A DNA stretch of 64,000 bases, taken from contig SEMN01000186.1 in the NCBI GenBank assembly GCA_005408345.1, positions 496,001 to 560,000 of the forward strand, in the 5' to 3' direction. The notes below the pieces were generated by a model. It worked only from the letters and a program-made list of their open reading frames with translations. It was not told the DNA's origin and made no database searches. Made by a program: the position numbers and the translations under genes. Shown here piece after piece: positions 51,201 through 59,896 of this stretch. Origin of the DNA: Macquaria australasica. Taxonomy: Eukaryota; Chordata; Actinopteri; Centrarchiformes; Percichthyidae. The stretch's first letter is position 1, and each line of letters begins with the position of its first letter.

Positions 51201-52803
51201 ATTCAGTGAGTTCCTTGCTGATGTTTCTCATAAGGGGGAGATTACCACAAAATATCACAACAAGACCAAGTATGTCTGGTCGTTTTTGTACTTAATCAGA
51301 TTCAGGATTCAAGTCATGCCACTTCCAAGTCACGGATATTAAAAACAAACCTTCTCAGAAATGTCCGATGCTCAGTATTGTTTACACCGTGACATGCTGA
51401 CCCAATAAATAGAAACCTGAATGTTGGCATTCAGTTTTCCAGCAATATATGTATTTTTATTTATTTTATTTTTTTCCTTTTCCCCTTGTGATGCCTAACC
51501 GTGTGGTCACTTTCTCAGGATGATATCATAGATGATGTGGAGGACTTTGTTGCAGCAGCAGAAATCCTGAAGGAGAGAGGAGCCTACAAGATCTACATCA
51601 TGGCTACACATGGCCTGCTGTCTGCAGATGCACCAAGACTAATAGAGGAGTCTGCTATTGATGAGGTAAAATCATGTGTGGATGGCAAAATCATCTGTGT
51701 CATCCTTTCTTGTCACTGAAGTTAACATTCAGAGGTGTATGGAAAATGTGTTTTAAATATGTCAAAATTAGGACAAAGTTGGCCTATAACTACACTCGAT
51801 AAACTAATCTAATGAATTCAATTTGTAAAAAATATCAGCAGAAGCTTCAATGTAAACCAATCCCACCCCTGTACGTATACATACTGTAGATCAGATCAGC
51901 ATTTTACCACACATTAATGGGGTCAGTTTTGTGATGTATCCCTCCATATTTATTTATGCTCAATTTGTGAGACTCGTTATGCATGCCCTTTGTGGTTATC
52001 TAGTGCATTGACTAATGTCTCAGGGAGGTGTGAAGCTCGACAAAGCATCCAAGACCAAAAAAAAAAAATCAGTCATAACACAAATGACATATTTATTTCT
52101 GCTGACAGACAGACTTGAACTTAAACAGTGTGACATCCTGTTTACTTATGCCATGGCTTTAGTCAGTGTTCATTTATTATGAACCTTATCAAAATATTAG
52201 GGGACTTTTTTCCCCTGAATTCAGCGCCTCTGCAACTGTATTGATAAGATAGTGTGAGGAATGGCTTTAATTATTGGGGAATCCTATGTCATGAGTGAGG
52301 ATTTGACATTAAATAAATAATTACGCTAGCTTAGTTGGGGGTTTGTTTATATGCAGAGTTATGTAACAATATCATTTCCATGTGGCATTTGTCATGCATC
52401 GATTATTCCCAGCTTACTGCCTCATCCAGCTCCACCAATCAAAAATGCTCATGTTTAGAGTTACTGATTTATAAAGTTGTAGAAAGTCAAGTTCAGAAGA
52501 AGAAGAAGTTTGTCTTATAATGTGCCAATTTTAGCTTAAGAAGAATTTATAGTGCTACCTGAAAGCCTAGACCCAGGGCAGTAAAGTCGCTATAGTCATG
52601 GTGGCTGAAACAAATGCACTAAGGCTGTTGTATTGCGCCTCCAGGTGGTGGTGACCAACACTGTACCCCATGAGGTGCAGAAGCTGCAATGTCCAAAAAT
52701 CAAAACTGTGGATGTCAGTATGATCCTGGCTGAGGCCATCCGGCGCATCCACAACGGAGAGTCCATGGCCTATCTGTTCCGCAACATCGCTGTGGATGAC
52801 TGA
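39226..52803 (+). CDS. prpsap1: prpsap1: PRPP synthetase-associated protein 1, PAP39 (10 exons, 381 aa, or 356 aa from ATG 39301)
   Basis: This is a catalytically silent partner of ribose-phosphate pyrophosphokinase in the cytosolic PRPP synthetase complex. Coding exons: 39226-39383, 41695-41747, 41887-41953, 43837-44009, 45027-45142, 45346-45401, 47298-47443, 50860-50930, 51519-51665, 52645-52803. All phases agree. From ATG 39301 (MNFSRSGYRVFSANS) the product is 356 aa, the usual PRPSAP1 length; ATG 39226 adds 25 residues in frame. YRVFSANSTTACTELAKKI and IIQTIPRDVNTAIMELLVMA point to PRPSAP1 rather than PRPSAP2. The PAP-specific insert (DGRHSPPLSRTT up to LELP) is present. The catalytic-loop Lys/Arg of true PRPP synthetases is absent (HGEAHHSES), and the PRPP-binding loop reads VDDIIDDVEDF, as expected for this regulatory family. 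A Tc1 element sits in intron 6, and a possible cassette exon lies at 48720-48761. Confidence 0.96.
39384..41694 (+). other. prpsap1 intron 1
   Basis: No coding exon is recognised. It contains a hAT-like MITE copy at 41278-41585 and otherwise unique-looking sequence. Confidence 0.5.
41278..41585 (+). mobile_element. hAT-like MITE copy (family A) in prpsap1 intron 1
   Basis: It shows the same block order as the other copies: TTATTGTTTAGTCTATTTAA, AGGTGACGTCTTCAAATGTT, TTGAGAAGCAGGAACC and AAAATGGTTGCAGATTATTT. It is moderately diverged and has no ORF. Confidence 0.7.
43039..43519. mobile_element. hAT-type MITE in prpsap1 intron 3 (CAGGGTTCC/GGAACCCTG ends)
   Basis: The element is 481 bp with perfect 9-bp terminal inverted repeats CAGGGTTCC and GGAACCCTG. 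Both ends are directly flanked by TATATT (43033-43038 and 43520-43525), a probable eroded target-site duplication. The interior is rich in GGAAAAGTTTTG-type blocks near both ends. The short ORFs inside it are not genes. Confidence 0.85.
45567..47186 (+). mobile_element. Tc1/mariner (DD34E) transposon in prpsap1 intron 6
   Basis: The element is about 1.62 kb including flanking TA dinucleotides (45567-45568 and 47185-47186), the expected target duplication. Terminal inverted repeats start CAGTGGATATAAAAAGTCTA and remain closely similar for about 170 bp. A second, inner repeat (GTGCACACCC near 45772; GGTGTGCGCAC near 46994) gives an IR/DR-type layout. It lies in sense orientation to prpsap1 and encodes a transposase carrying one frameshift. 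Confidence 0.95.
45955..46988 (+). pseudogene. Tc1-family transposase, frameshifted
   Basis: The N-terminal part starts at ATG 45955 (MVRRELPKHQRDLIVERYQS) and encodes the paired-type helix-turn-helix region up to the GRPSK motif. The rest continues in another frame from about 46150 to the stop at 46986-46988. The shift falls in a locally repetitive stretch of CGTCTTTC-like units at about 46125-46170. The catalytic triad is intact in the second frame: Asp in WSDET (46428-46430), Asp in QHDND (46695-46697) and Glu in NPIEHLW (46800-46802), with 34 residues between the last two, which defines DD34E. No other stop interrupts the second part, so inactivation looks recent. It is unrelated to the function of the host gene. 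Confidence 0.9.
47444..50859 (+). other. prpsap1 intron 7
   Basis: Apart from the candidate cassette exon at 48720-48761, no coding sequence or clear mobile element was recognised. Confidence 0.5.
48720..48761 (+). other. prpsap1: Candidate 42-bp cassette exon of prpsap1
   Basis: The acceptor is CCAACGCAG and the donor GTATGA. Start and end phases (1/1) match the flanking exons 47298-47443 and 50860-50930 exactly. Inclusion adds 14 residues containing SRHHVPFPGIELP. That stretch echoes the neighbouring GLELP motif and lands in the PAP-specific insert. No stop is created. Confidence 0.6.
51037..51177 (+). repeat. Intronic repeat, copy 1 (upstream of prpsap1 exon 9)
   Basis: Shared blocks with 52257-52392 in the same order are AGGAATGGCTTT, GAATCCTNTGTCAT-like sequence, GGGGGTTGCTTATATGC and TTTTCCATGTGGCATTTGT. 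Identity is moderate. Confidence 0.65.
52257..52392 (+). repeat. Intronic repeat, copy 2 (downstream of prpsap1 exon 9)
   Basis: Blocks AGGAATGGCTTTAATTATTG, GGGGGTTTGTTTATATGC and ATTTCCATGTGGCATTTGT are collinear with 51037-51177. The two direct copies flank the exon at 51519-51665. Confidence 0.65.
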
Positions 52804-53115
52804 GGCAACACACACATACATTTACATTCCTGCACACACAAAGTAACTGATGACCAAGAATTAAGTTTACTCCAGTCTCTGCATTAACCTGTTGTTCCTG
52901 TTTGTGTTTCTGATAAACATGTTGACAGATATTGGCTGTATGTTAACATATGAAGCAACTCAAACTGTGTTTTATTCTTCTGATATGTTACATAGCGGGA
53001 CTGTACAAACACAAACTGTTTCACTTCACAATATATGCTTCCTACCATGTGAAAACATGAATGGCACATCATAATGTATCATGAGCGGCCTCTCAGTACG
53101 CTGCAGAATTTGGCA

Positions 53116-53121
53116 AATAAA
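53116..53121 (+). terminator. prpsap1: prpsap1 polyadenylation signal
   Basis: AATAAA lies 313 bp after the prpsap1 stop codon, followed by a GT/T-rich stretch (GTTCTGTCATTTTTTG) at about 53145. This implies a short 3'UTR. Confidence 0.7.
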
Positions 53122-53159
53122 ACTATTCTCCTTGGATGAGTAAAGTTCTGTCATTTTTT

Positions 53160-56100
53160 GAACCATGTAGATTTAAATTGACAAATGCTTGGATATATTT
53201 GAATAACTGGGTGAATATACCGCACAGTACAACAGCTGGTATTAGTAAGTTCCCTTATGGTTTGCATTTTTAGTGTGAAGACATTTCTAGAACTGTCACA
53301 AATGTACAGTGGCTTCACACCTGAACCTAAACTTTCAGTAGCAGTTTCAGTCATAGCTGAGGCTGCTTGCTTTATGAAGCATGGAAAAGCATGAAATGTC
53401 AAAATGTAGTGCTCAGCTTCAGTTGGATGAAAGTGCCCATCATAAACCTTGTGCCAAAGAGATTCTGCAACGCATGAGGTGTTTTCGTCATTTTATGATT
53501 GCAGTATATCATACAGTATAGCACTTATCAGGAATACAGTATGGTGTAGGAAAAAAATTTGTAAGGTGTAATGTAGGCAGGCTTCTGGGATTCATTTGAT
53601 TATTGCATTGTGACTTGATTTTTATTTATTTTTAATAAATCCTGCATGTGTAACAAAAGGTAAATTAACCTTTCATGCACAAAATGTGATCTGTTACAAT
53701 TTATTATGTACTGCAGAGCTGATGCTCTATCATTGCGTGTATACAGCTTACATAATGCGTTTACATATACGTACATAATCACTGTTAATTAGCCTTTAAA
53801 TGACATTTGGGGTGATAATTTTCAAATGTAAATTCAATTGTAAATGTATTGAATCCCTTTTTTAAATTCTTGATTTGAATAGGTGACTAATTCACAAGTG
53901 GATCTCACAAATTGACACATGACCCATAAAGGCTCAGTCAGAGTAATCATGTGTGTGACACATTCTACAGTTATTTATACTCTTCTACAGAAGAAGGGGG
54001 AGGAAAGCCATAAAACCTTCATTATAGTGATCTGAACAGAACAAAATACCACTTAGTTTATATGCAAGCACTGCTTACATTTCATTACCCCCTATTTAAT
54101 AATCTTGCTGTGTTCTGTCCAGGACCCTGAACTTGTTCTAAACGCCTCAGAGTCTCTTTAATCTGCTGAGGAGCTTTGACCAAGTCCAGGGGCGAAGACA
54201 TCTGAGAAAAGAGTCCTAACCGTATGAATGGCCTCCCACACTGCAGTTAAAATCTGACTATTGAATGCTAATAAAAGTAATACTTAAGTAAAGGTAGTGT
54301 TCGTAAAATGACTATCCAGAAATCCTTAAATATCCATCTCAGACGTAAATTAAAGTAAAACGAGATGATAAATCCACACACCTGCGTGACTGTGAAGCTG
54401 CTAGGCCTCCCTCCCTTCGCAAATGAACGAGAGAGGAGTGCGGAAGAATGTTTAAATGTGGACTGAAAGAGGAACTGCCCGCAAACGTTTACCCGGCCAC
54501 TTCCTCATTAAAACAGGAAACTTGGTTCAGTCTAATCTGATGGAGTGGAGTTGGGGGTGGGGGGGTGGGGGTGCTTGGACCTGAGCTCTACTACTGTCTC
54601 CGCTCGGCAGGTTGCATTTAGAGGAACCGTGCACAGCTATTTCAGGAACTGCACAATGATCCATTCTGTCAACCGGTTAAACAGGAGTTTAGTATTCAAA
54701 TTTAGTGATGCTCAAAGGCAGTTCACATTGTTCTGCTGAACTTTGACTGCTGTCCTCTCAGGCCTGGAGCCAGTTAGCAGAGTTTACACTGTCTCGTTAA
54801 TTGGGACGTCACACTTGCTTTCATCTTAAGTTGGAATAATTTTCCAGAAAGGTGTTTGTGAAATTATCCAGGCCGTTTCAGTCGTTTACTGTAAACTTAA
54901 GTTCGTTTTAAGATTCAGAAACGCCAGCTCCGATAGACAATAGACTTCATCATCAGTTTGTTTACATGCTGTCAGTCAATCCAGTCACTCCAGACTGATG
55001 ATGGACAATAACATCAGCGCACATTTCAGAACATTTCAGAGGATAGGAACACAATGCAGTGAAGTCTGTGTCTGGACGCTTGAAAATAAAAGTTAGAAAC
55101 CAAAGCATTTAAAACCTGAGATGTGCTCATTTTCAGCATGAGTCAAAACCACTGGACCTCACATTTATATGTAATTTCAAGGTTTTAGGTTGAATCCTCA
55201 CTGGAGGTATGACAATAGACACCAAAGTTGCATAACATACTGTACACTTTCAGTGAATGTAATGTGTTTTTTTCATCAGCAGATGGCGACAGAGATCTTA
55301 AAATACCGCAGGATACCAACAGAAACTAGAACACAGGGAACACTTTTTGTTGACACTTGTTGGCAAATTTTGTCACATTTTAAGACTCCATGGATGAATT
55401 GGAGCAGTAGTTGTAAAAGCAGGACGTGAACATGCCGGGACCCAACCAAAATGAATCTGTATTCACGGTTCTGTAACACGTGTATTGCGTCTTTACAGTT
55501 CTACATTTCACAATCACAGTTTTATCTTCCTGTTTCTACCTGAAAGGACATCAGAACGTCTGTGGCCTGGAAAAAGTCTGTTTGCTCCAACAAGCGTTAC
55601 ACTGAAAGTGACAGATTTCAGTGCTGCCCTCTTCAGAAAGATTTCCTGACCCCATGAAGAACGCAGCTCTCAAATCTATTGTAAAAATTCCCAATTATGT
55701 TTTGGGTGGACAAGGATATTAATGATAACTATTCCAGCTTCAAACATAAGTACATTTTATTAAAATAGTCAAAATGACAGCAGTCCTACAATCCAGTACT
55801 ATATACTGTAGCTATAAAATGCAAACATTTTTGCAACGTGTTTCATGACCTTGATATATTTTATCTATGTTGTGTTTGTTCATTTATTTCTATGTATTGT
55901 CATTCGTTGCTGCACCGACATGATTTCCTTAAAGGAATTATTAAAATTTTCTGTAATTAATGATTGATTTATTATTTACTTTTAATAACTTACCTCCTTT
56001 ACGTAATTATTTACTTCAGTGACCTTGCTTCTTAGCAATTAATACATAATCTATACATCTAGCTACATTAACATCAACAATTTCACACAACAGATTTCAC

Positions 56101-56340
56101 CTTTTTTTTGTGCTTCCATCTTTTATTACACATTTAAATCCACATTTCACTTACATTTGTTAAATAAACAGCAAAAATAATTTGTGAGATTATGCCCCAT
56201 AAAAAAACCCATAACTTTTAATGGTTATTTAAAAATGAAAAGTGCATTTACAGTTTACATTTGCATTTAAAATGTAAGAGTAATTTCATGCTTTGATAGC
56301 AAATTCTAATTAAATAAAAAAAAAATTGTAAACATGATGA
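53160..56340. other. Intergenic sequence between prpsap1 and ras-dva
   Basis: No gene is recognised. It is AT-rich, with a short G-rich tract near 54553. The end nearest ras-dva probably belongs to that gene's 3'UTR. TTTATT (AATAAA on the minus strand) occurs at 55968 and 56122, but the used site is unclear. Confidence 0.45.
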
Positions 56341-56861
56341 TGTGCTACAGGTGAATTATTAAATTGAGACAATGTACATGAGACAAACAACATTTGCACA
56401 TACCACAACACATACACACTTTCTCTCAGTAAACACAGTAAACAACACATCTGTGAGCAACAGTCCAGATATCTTGATGTAAGTGAACATTTTAATTGAA
56501 AATCCAAAAGCTATACATTGATCTAAACACCAGCAGCATGTCACTAAATAAGCAGCAACAACATTACGTCAAGTAAACAACTGAGGGATTAATGCATCGT
56601 CCTTCTTTCCACTGGCAGTCTGTTCAAGTTCATTCACCTCTTCAGTATCTTTTCCTCTCAGTTGTGAACTCTGAAGTGTCTTTCTTGGTCCAGAACCACT
56701 CATCTCAGCCAGGCAGCTCTTCACTTTACACCCCCACTGACTGAAGTCCAGGCTTTTCTCTTTACTCTTTCTCTCTGTCCGGCAGCACTGAGTTGCACAA
56801 CATACCCTCCATCCTCTCATCTCATGTCCCTTTGTTGAACAAAACATCACTTCTCCTCCCA

Positions 56862-57488
56862 TTACGACAGAATGCAGCTGTTGGTCTTGTTCATGGGGGG
56901 TCGGAAGTTGGTGTCTTTCGGAAAGGTCTCCCTTCGTCTGCGTAGCGCGGGGCTGAGCCGGCTGGGAAGGTTCGCCTGCTGCAGGAGCTCCTTGAACACC
57001 TCCATCACGTTGGCGTTCTCCTTCGCTGAAGCTTCCAGGTAACTGTTGTTCCAGTCCAGCTCTACAGTTGACAGCACGTCCTCGTTGGACACCTGACGCT
57101 CATCCTCCCGGTCCACCTTGTTCCCCACCACCACGATTGGTGTGTACTTGTCCTCCTTGATCTCCAGAATCTCATCTCGGAGGCTCTTGACAGCCTCCAG
57201 TGACTCCGGGTCGTCCACAGCATACACCAGCGCAAAGGCGTCGCTGTTTTGGATGGAGAGCTTGCGCATGGCAGGGAAGGAGTAGCTGCCACTGGTGTCC
57301 AGGATCTCTACTGTGATCTTGACCCCACCGATGTCATACTCCTTGCTGTGCAGCTCCTCCACTGTGCGCCGATGTTTGGGCTCAAATGTGTCTTGGAGGA
57401 AGCGTTGGATCAGGGCTGTCTTGCCCACTCCTGCTGCCCCCAGAAACACTAGACGCACCTGGGTCTTCTCCTTCACCTCCAGAGACAT
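56862..57488 (-). CDS. ras-dva: Ras-dva-type small GTPase (single coding exon, 208 aa)
   Basis: The reading frame is open further upstream to a TTG, but the first ATG is at 57488 and gives MSLEVKEKT, a typical Ras-dva start. G1 is GAAGVGKT (17-24), the switch I Thr is Thr42 in RRTVEEL, G3 is DTSG (64-67), G4 is NKVD (123-126) and G5 is EASAK (152-156). The protein ends in the CaaX box CILS (205-208), which with Ser at X predicts farnesylation and membrane anchoring. VEELHSKEYDIGGVKIT and PAMRKLSIQNSDAFALVYAV match the Ras-dva family, a RASD-like group known from anterior/placodal development in fish and frogs and absent from placental mammals. Two atypical features are Ala at the Ras Gly12 position and no Gln at the Ras Gln61 position. 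The paralogue (1 or 2) cannot be decided here; a RASD-like alternative is less likely. Confidence 0.85.
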   Translation of the reverse strand: MSLEVKEKTQVRLVFLGAAGVGKTALIQRFLQDTFEPKHRRTVEELHSKEYDIGGVKITVEILDTSGSYSFPAMRKLSIQNSDAFALVYAVDDPESLEAVKSLRDEILEIKEDKYTPIVVVGNKVDREDERQVSNEDVLSTVELDWNNSYLEASAKENANVMEVFKELLQQANLPSRLSPALRRRRETFPKDTNFRPPMNKTNSCILS

Positions 57489-57783
57489 GCTGGCCAAAAT
57501 GAGTAAAGAAAATGTCCCAAAAACTGCCTCTGTTTACTCAGTTCCTCTCAGTGGTTACAACAGCTGCTTTAAAATGGACACTGCAAATTTCAACACCTGT
57601 CACTGACTTTTCTAAATAGTTTTCCTTGAAAATCTCCCCTTCCGTAGTTTCTTGTGAGTCTTCTTCTTGAGCTTCTTTCCTTGCTTTTCATTCACCTCCC
57701 AGGTTTGTTAAGCTGGCAGTGGCTCTCTGTCAAAGCTCCTCAAAGTTGCTTATTGGATGCTCTTCTGTGTCTGATCACACACG

Positions 57784-57888
57784 CCGCTTTTTATGCCTGT
57801 TTTGGTGAGAGTGCTGCCATGCCCTCCTGCAGTTGCAACCAATCAGCAGAAGGCAGCCTGTTGAAGTGTAACATCCAGGCAACCAATG
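57784..57888 (-). promoter_or_regulatory. ras-dva: Putative ras-dva core promoter (TATA-like and CCAAT boxes)
   Basis: On the minus strand a GGCATAAAAAGCGGCG TATA-like element lies at about 57784-57799, roughly 300 bp upstream of the start codon. Two plus-strand CCAAT motifs (57839-57843 in CAACCAATCAG, and 57881-57885 in CAACCAATGATGG) lie 40-90 bp further upstream. Spacing fits a TATA promoter. A second TATATATA run near 57932-57940 is an alternative. Confidence 0.4.
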
Positions 57889-58237
57889 ATGGCAGAGCAT
57901 GTAAATAAGTGTGCAGGGAGAAAGGAGGTGATATATATACAAGCAGAGTGGAAAAATGCTGTTTGAGCAGGGTCCTGATTATAATGCCAGGCGGTCACAG
58001 AGTACCTCAGAGGAAAGACATCTGCCCATCATTGTTATGCCTCGAGGATAAATATCAGAAGACCTCTTTAAATAAGCAAAATATTTAGATTTTCTTGCAG
58101 CAAAGAGTTCATTACTTACAGAGAGGGCAGTTAGGCAGCACTAACAGAGTCAAATCCATCTGTGGTTCTTCTTTATTAGACAGGAGCATCCCATAGATAA
58201 ACAAACCTTTGTTAAACTACAAGATAATTCAAGCTCT

Positions 58238-58281
58238 GACATCCCTTATATATATATATATATATATATATAAGGGATGTC
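58238..58281. repeat. Perfect 44-bp palindrome with (TA)n core
   Basis: GACATCCCTT and its exact reverse complement AAGGGATGTC bracket an uninterrupted (TA)n core, giving a fully self-complementary sequence able to form a hairpin or cruciform. Confidence 0.9.
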
Positions 58282-58457
58282 ATAAGGGATGAACCTATTG
58301 GTTAATTATAATCATGTCTGGGTTAGTTTGAAGGTCAGTTTCCTGTTTTGAAAAACACATAACAGATTTCTATAATCTTGATTATATTTCTATATGCATT
58401 GTGCATAATATAAGACAATTCTAATACAATTACAATGGGCTCTTTGTCCTTTTTGGT

Positions 58458-58885
58458 AAGGCAAGGAAAGGCACATTTATTTACATAGCACCTTTTGACA
58501 ACAATTTCAAAGTGCTTTACATAAGACACAAAAAGTCATTTAAACAATATATAAAAGACACAAGGTATTATTAAAACAAATGGGATTTAAAAACAATACA
58601 ATAAGATAGAAGATAAAAAGAAGCTGAAATTGAATAAAACAATAAAGAGAAACTAAAATTACAGTGCAGCAGAAGATATGAATAGAGTCCCATCTTTTAT
58701 TTAATAAAATGCAGCGGGAAACAAAAATTCTAAGCCTTGATTTAAAAGAAGTGAGAGTTGGCGCTGAGCTCAAGTTTTCTGGGAGTTTGTTCCAGATATG
58801 TGGTGCATAAAAACTGAAGGCTGCTTCTCCGTGTTTTTTCCACCAGATGATCTGAGAGGTTTGGATGGTTCAGCAGCACAGTCAT
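58458..58885. repeat. Dispersed teleost repeat upstream of ras-dva
   Basis: It opens with AAGGCAAGGAAAGGCACATT and TTTACATAGCACCTTTTGAC, followed by CAAAGTGCTTTACATAAGAC. It closes with GGGAGTTTGTTCCAGATATG, ACTGAAGGCTGCTTCTCCGT and CAGATGATCTGAGAGGTTTG. I recognise these blocks as a frequent fish interspersed repeat; its class is uncertain. The ORFs across it are not genes. Confidence 0.7.
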
Positions 58886-59858
58886 TTATTTGCAGACTTA
58901 TCTTTTGGCAACTAAAAACCTTCAGCGCCTGCAGCAGAACTAGAACTAGAAACTAGCTTTGTCAGCCAGGACTCCATGCAGTCAGTCTCCACTATTTGTT
59001 GTTTCATTCCCCCAGCAGTAAAAGGGAAGTCACGAAAGATCAGAAAGCCAGAGCTGAAACCATACGGATGGCTTCCTGTGGTGTTAATTCTCAATTAATT
59101 AAAAATGCCTTTGCAGAACTTCCTTAAGCTGATGACATTTTCCTACTTCTAAGGAGAGCAGCTTATACATGGGTTCAGTCACACATGGCAATGCATGAAT
59201 CTGTTTAAATCACCTTCAGTTGTCCTTGGTGTCCAATTAGATGTGATGCATTGCCTGTAACAGTCTAAGAACGGATCCTGCCTGCCTCCAGTTTGTCAGT
59301 TTGTTCTAGAGGAGTAAGCCTGACTTGTGATCCTCATAAATTTCCCCTGAGACTAGCGTCGTCTCCCAGACTGCGACTCTCCCTGCCTTGTTAGGTTAGG
59401 CAACAGCGTGGAACCGCGATAAGCCGCAGGGAACACCGTAACCCCTCCCACCGTCCCACCAACATGCACTTTTAATATGCACTCATACACTGTCTCCCCA
59501 GGGGGCTGCTGTACCTGACGGGCAGTGGAGCAGAGCTAAACACTGTGGGAAGACCAGCTGCGGACTTCCCTGTCCTGACGCACAGTGAGAGGATCGCTAA
59601 TGGCTGAGGTCACTGCTGTGGAATTTAAATCAGCGTTTCTTCACACCTCAAAGCTTTAAAATGACAAAATAGTGGAGAATGCATTTCAGTGTGGTTACAG
59701 TTTATGTCTTTGTGGGTCTGTTGCAGAGAACATTTACTCAAGAACTGGCTGTGAGTACAATTCAGAGCTACTTGTCATCTACTATCCATTTTATGCAACT
59801 TTATGCTTCTACTTCACTACATTTCAGAGGGGAATATTGTACTTTTTACTCCACTACT

Positions 59859-59896
<38 letters not shown>

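Noticed and set aside
56569..56862. 97-codon minus-strand frame just downstream of ras-dva
   Set aside because: It lies in the probable 3'UTR, overlaps the ras-dva stop by one base and has no recognisable similarity.
57489..57497. Extension of ras-dva by three codons upstream of ATG 57488
   Set aside because: The proposed first codon is TTG; the ATG at 57488 gives the family-typical MSLEVKEKT start.
57062..57606. Frames opposite or alternative to ras-dva
   Set aside because: These are shadows of the GTPase coding sequence in other frames.
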